A DNA stretch of 64,000 nucleotides, from NCBI GenBank assembly GCA_903871875.1, contig CAIQIR010000153.1:1-64000 (forward strand), written 5' to 3'. Positions 61,701 through 64,000 of the stretch are shown here, piece after piece. Each line of letters begins with the position of its first letter. The first letter of the stretch is position 1. The notes below the pieces were generated by a model that saw only the letters and a program-made list of their open reading frames with translations, had not been told where the DNA came from and searched no databases. Position numbers and translations under genes: made by a program. The stretch comes from an uncultured Schlesneria sp. Lineage in GTDB: Bacteria; Planctomycetota; Planctomycetia; Planctomycetales; Planctomycetaceae.

Positions 61701-63674
61701 GCCATTCCAGAATGGAATGGTCGGAGGGGCTCCTCCCGCGTCAGTAACGACCAGATCACCACCGCGCAAATAGCGGATCCGCCATGAGGTATTCCCCAGC
61801 AGAAAGATATCGCCGCCCTGACTTTCGGTCCCGAAATCTTCGTCAACCGATCCAACAACCGTTTGATCGTCTTCTGTGACGACTCGAATCGAGAAGACTT
61901 CCGGAATGGCTCCGGCGTTGGCAATAGCGGCCATTCTGGCGCCGGGGCGAGCGTGCAAACGACGGCCAACCTGGTCATGGTGCAGGAACACGCGACTGCG
62001 TTCTCCCCCCGGAGTCATCCCTTCGCTGAGAATGCGCACCACGCGGTCGAATTCATAGCGAGACAGATTCCGATAGGGTGCCGCACGGCGGATCATCGTG
62101 AACAGTTCGTCGGTGCCACAATCTTGGGTCGCCACTTCCGCCACGATTTGCTGGGCGAGGACGTCCAATGGCGCAACGGGAATCGGCACTTTATCGAGTC
62201 GTCCCGCCTGAATTGCTCGCATGACGGCCATACACTCGAACAATTCATCACGAGTCAATGCGAACAGACGTCCTTTGGGAATCAATCCCAAGGCATGGCC
62301 CGATCGGCCGATCCGCTGGAGAAATGTGGAGATATTCCGAGGCGAACCGATCTGGACCACCAGGTCGATATAGCCTACATCAATTCCCATCTCCAGCGAT
62401 GCCGTCGCCACAACCGCTTTCAGTTGTCCCGACTTCAGTCGCTGTTCTGTATCGTGACGGTGCTTGTAAGCCAGCGAACCATGATGGCTGCTAATCGCCT
62501 CTTCACCCAGAAGTTCGCTCAGCTGATGCGTTAACCGTTCAGCCAGGCGACGTGTATTGACGAAGATCAGCGTCGCACGATGCGAGTTAACCAATTGAAC
62601 AATCCGCTCGTTGACTTCGGCCCACTGCTCATGCATGCAGACAGCCCCGAGATCGCTCGATGGCACCTCAATTGCCAGATCCAATTGTCGTTGATGGCCG
62701 ATGTCGAGAATGACGGGGGTCTGATCGTCGACGGCCCGGAATGGGCGATCGAATCGTGGTGCATCGTCAAAGGGCAACCGACGGCTTGGGCGTTTCGCGA
62801 CTCGTTTCGTCGAAGACTTTTCGGAGGTACGCATTGGCTGGATTAAAGCGCGCCCCACCAATGGTACGATTTTTTCTTTTTGTACTTCTAATACATCGTC
62901 AGAATCACAATCGGGATGGCGACCTGCACCAGATCTCGCGCTGCTCACATCGGGATCGCAACGGTTAGTACGATCAAGGTCGACAGCGTTTTCTGGAACA
63001 CCGACCAGGAATGTCGCGATCTGATCCATCGGTCGCTGAGTGGCGGAGAGACCGATTCGCTGAGGCCTGGTCTGACAGAGTGAAGCCAGTCTCTCGAGCG
63101 TGATCGCCAGATGCGAGCCACGTTTGTCACGAACGAGAGCATGAATTTCGTCGACGATCACCGTTTCAACCGACCGCAGTGTTTCACGGCTTTTTGGGCT
63201 GGTGAGCATCAGATACAGCGATTCAGGCGTTGTGACCAGAATGTGAGGCGGGCGTTTGACCATGGCCGCTCGCTTGTGGCTGGGAGTGTCGCCCGTCCGC
63301 AGACCGACGCGGATGGGCGGAACATCGAGCCCCATTTCTCCGGCGAGTGCCAAAATTTCCGCCAAGGGCTGCTCGAGATTTCGATGCATGTCGTTCGAGA
63401 GCGCGCGAAGAGGTGAAACATAGACAACCCGGATCTGATCGGTCAATTCGCCGCGTTCGGACAGTTGAAACAATCGATCGATCGCGGCCAGAAAGGCTGT
63501 CAGAGTCTTTCCGCTGCCCGTGGGTGCGGCAATCAGGATGTTTCGGCCCTCGACAATCGGCGGCCAGCCCAGCTGTTGCGGCTCGGTCGGCCCGGCAAAA
63601 CGCGACCGAAACCAGTCGTGGATGACCGGATGAAACAGCTCCAACGAACTTGCCTGCTCGCAGACCACCGTCAT
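58782..63674 (-). CDS. Lhr-type DEAD/DEAH helicase
   Basis: A 1630-residue superfamily 2 helicase of the Lhr group, repair-linked helicases found in archaea and many bacteria. Motifs: Walker A APTGSGKT near residue 52, VYVSPLRALS, VIVDEIHALV, GLSATQ, then in the second RecA domain FVNTRRLAERL, VATASLEMGID and QRIGRSGHALG. The winged-helix and Lhr-specific C-terminal domains follow. Between the two RecA domains there is an insertion of about 90 residues (62724-62993), polar and Arg-rich, absent from typical Lhr. The ATG at 63674 gives MTVVCEQASSLEL; an upstream extension of 43 residues is less likely. Bacterial Lhr proteins are usually about 1500 residues. Confidence 0.9.
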   Translation of the reverse strand: MTVVCEQASSLELFHPVIHDWFRSRFAGPTEPQQLGWPPIVEGRNILIAAPTGSGKTLTAFLAAIDRLFQLSERGELTDQIRVVYVSPLRALSNDMHRNLEQPLAEILALAGEMGLDVPPIRVGLRTGDTPSHKRAAMVKRPPHILVTTPESLYLMLTSPKSRETLRSVETVIVDEIHALVRDKRGSHLAITLERLASLCQTRPQRIGLSATQRPMDQIATFLVGVPENAVDLDRTNRCDPDVSSARSGAGRHPDCDSDDVLEVQKEKIVPLVGRALIQPMRTSEKSSTKRVAKRPSRRLPFDDAPRFDRPFRAVDDQTPVILDIGHQRQLDLAIEVPSSDLGAVCMHEQWAEVNERIVQLVNSHRATLIFVNTRRLAERLTHQLSELLGEEAISSHHGSLAYKHRHDTEQRLKSGQLKAVVATASLEMGIDVGYIDLVVQIGSPRNISTFLQRIGRSGHALGLIPKGRLFALTRDELFECMAVMRAIQAGRLDKVPIPVAPLDVLAQQIVAEVATQDCGTDELFTMIRRAAPYRNLSRYEFDRVVRILSEGMTPGGERSRVFLHHDQVGRRLHARPGARMAAIANAGAIPEVFSIRVVTEDDQTVVGSVDEDFGTESQGGDIFLLGNTSWRIRYLRGGDLVVTDAGGAPPTIPFWNGEAPGRSYELSEEVSRLREDLEQRLDDPQAAEDWLVLEAKVNLEAAHQAVEYARAQKAAIGLLPTMRRVVFERFFDESGGMQLVIHAPFGTRLTRAWGLAMRKRFCRSFDFELQANADDDGIVLSLGPQHSFPLESMFPMLNPRNVQAMFEQAVLVVPIFQNRWRWNATRALQVSRARHGKKVPPALQRFRSEDLLTAVFPKLTGCQENVVGDIELPDHPLVKQTMDDCLYEAHDMEALKEVLGRVERGEIEFIARDTREPSPFSYELINANPYAFLDGGEIAERRARAVSTRRSLSVESVQDLGRLDQEAIVQVVSEAQPLVRNANELHDALLSRILLPLNEGSEWTEFFDELVAAGRATVVTRTISKSPDQSPDLLISWAATERVPAVLAAFPEAKLKPTVSVPDGVRQDWESTDARVALVRGLLETCGPITGEATSEWIGITVSQGNAALEALEGEGVVLRGRFKDSNQAAKTSGSDHDGEISPNNSTESLAPLDSDVALTCDSEESRHFPSASSTEWCHRRLLARIHRLTMDGLRKQIEPVGVDTFIRFLTRHHGVSWSHRRGGANGLFEVIAQLQGLDIPSVAWERDILPLRVDCYRPEWLDELCLTGEVGWGRLFPPPRNPDKSKPMASLTRVAPISFFLREDTAWLCSRTPEIDLSGLSSPARQVYELLTTRGAMFAADLLTATRMLNDHLEDALGELVARGVLTADGFAGLRSLVGDKPAPSRRPSRQKVERKRATKAAIGRWSIRAEGTDANSAQIGKASAATPSHVGRVVVGPELVTSGSPEIAPAVKTSASSDQRKITEDWAWQLLRRWGVVFRDLLEREDGTPNWFGLLQVLRRLEARGEIRGGRFIAGVAGEQFALTDSVQQLRRLRDEGAKQELIVISAADPLNLVGIITREDRIPRTASNRVAYFDGTPVACLQGGEIRWLSDVPRETMAVVLERLRQKSILTLDPPPAAALEPNITN

Positions 63675-63950
63675 CTTGATCGTGCCCTTCCGCGCGAGGA
63701 ACAAAGGGATAAGCACACCGACACCAGCCGATTTCGGCCACGTAAGAAAACGGGAGCAGGCGTTGATGACCTTTGCGCCAGTGGCACAAAGCGGCCGACG
63801 CACCCGGTCTGTGCCTTAAGGTTCATCCTGAACATCCATCGCGCCTTCTGCATTACGGATTTTGGACACCACGAATGGCCAATTATAGGAGCCCTTCTCG
63901 CTTCGTTTCGTTTTATTTTCTCGAAAGAGTCTATTGAGGATCTTTCTTTG

Positions 63951-64000
63951 ATGAACTGGCGATTTTGGCACGGATCAATGGTGCAAGAAACTTGGCCGTT
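63951..64000 (+). CDS. Possible gene start cut by the window edge
   Basis: An ATG at 63951 opens a frame reading MNWRFWHGSMVQETWP to the end of the window, with GAGGA 10 bases upstream. The Trp/Phe content is unusual and may be a membrane-proximal start. Too little is visible to name it. Confidence 0.3.
   Translation, partial: MNWRFWHGSMVQETWP

Overview
The window looks like chromosomal DNA from a planctomycete, most likely of the Planctomycetaceae. The support is: LL-diaminopimelate aminotransferase (typical of the Planctomycetes-Verrucomicrobia-Chlamydiae group); a DUF1559 prepilin-like protein; a very large exported repeat protein whose N-terminus resembles the LEPR-XLL motif; FHA and dynamin-like GTPase genes; a bacterial SUI1; GC content by eye in the mid-50s; and frequent GTG/TTG starts. 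No named species can be supported. I see no tRNA, rRNA, CRISPR array or intact mobile element.

Layout. 1-1.5 kb: a fragment of an IS701-type transposase runs into a 5'-truncated von Willebrand A protein, followed by a TadE-like pilus protein. 1.7-4.3 kb: a HesB/IscA iron-sulfur carrier with its own promoter and terminator, facing an ArsR regulator plus secreted-protein pair. 4.9-14 kb: an SDR-fold protein that has lost its catalytic tyrosine, dapL, nagA, an aldose epimerase, and a likely operon of a HEAT/TPR secreted protein, SUI1 and an HD phosphohydrolase. 14-18.6 kb: a 1183-residue FtsX-type permease and a lipoprotein. 19-24.4 kb: dnaG and rpoD, then enolase, convergent on a strong shared hairpin; a possible 46-residue protein lies upstream of eno. 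24.7-28.6 kb: an acidic DSD/DSG-repeat protein with an N-terminal HTH-like segment and a C-terminal membrane anchor, then an orphan sugar-binding-type lipoprotein.

28.8-33.5 kb: a minus-strand set of a PhyH-type dioxygenase, an MFS carrier, an ArsI/CadI-type enzyme fused to a second domain, and an ArsR regulator. It looks like an organoarsenical or metal-stress operon and is the most promising accessory unit here. A DUF1559 gene lies just upstream. 33.8-35.1 kb: an FHA protein and a response regulator ending in a zinc ribbon. 35.5-40 kb: an MsbA-like ABC exporter followed by an MMPL/RND carrier (envelope lipid or lipophile export). 40-44.5 kb: a UvrD/PcrA helicase followed by a membrane-bound dynamin-like GTPase. 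44.8-47.1 kb: a second large secreted protein resembling the one at 2.3-3.8 kb. 47.2-51.9 kb: a 1559-residue exported protein with a beta-helix, three pairs of cadherin-like repeats and a C-terminal FKBP-type prolyl isomerase domain. 52.8-64 kb: a MacB-like permease, dnaE, a GNAT acetyltransferase and a long Lhr-type helicase.

Most of the window is housekeeping: replication (dnaG, dnaE, pcrA), transcription (rpoD), central metabolism (eno, dapL, nagA) and Fe-S assembly. The unusual content is in the fusion and repeat proteins. All calls come from reading the sequence; no database search was run.
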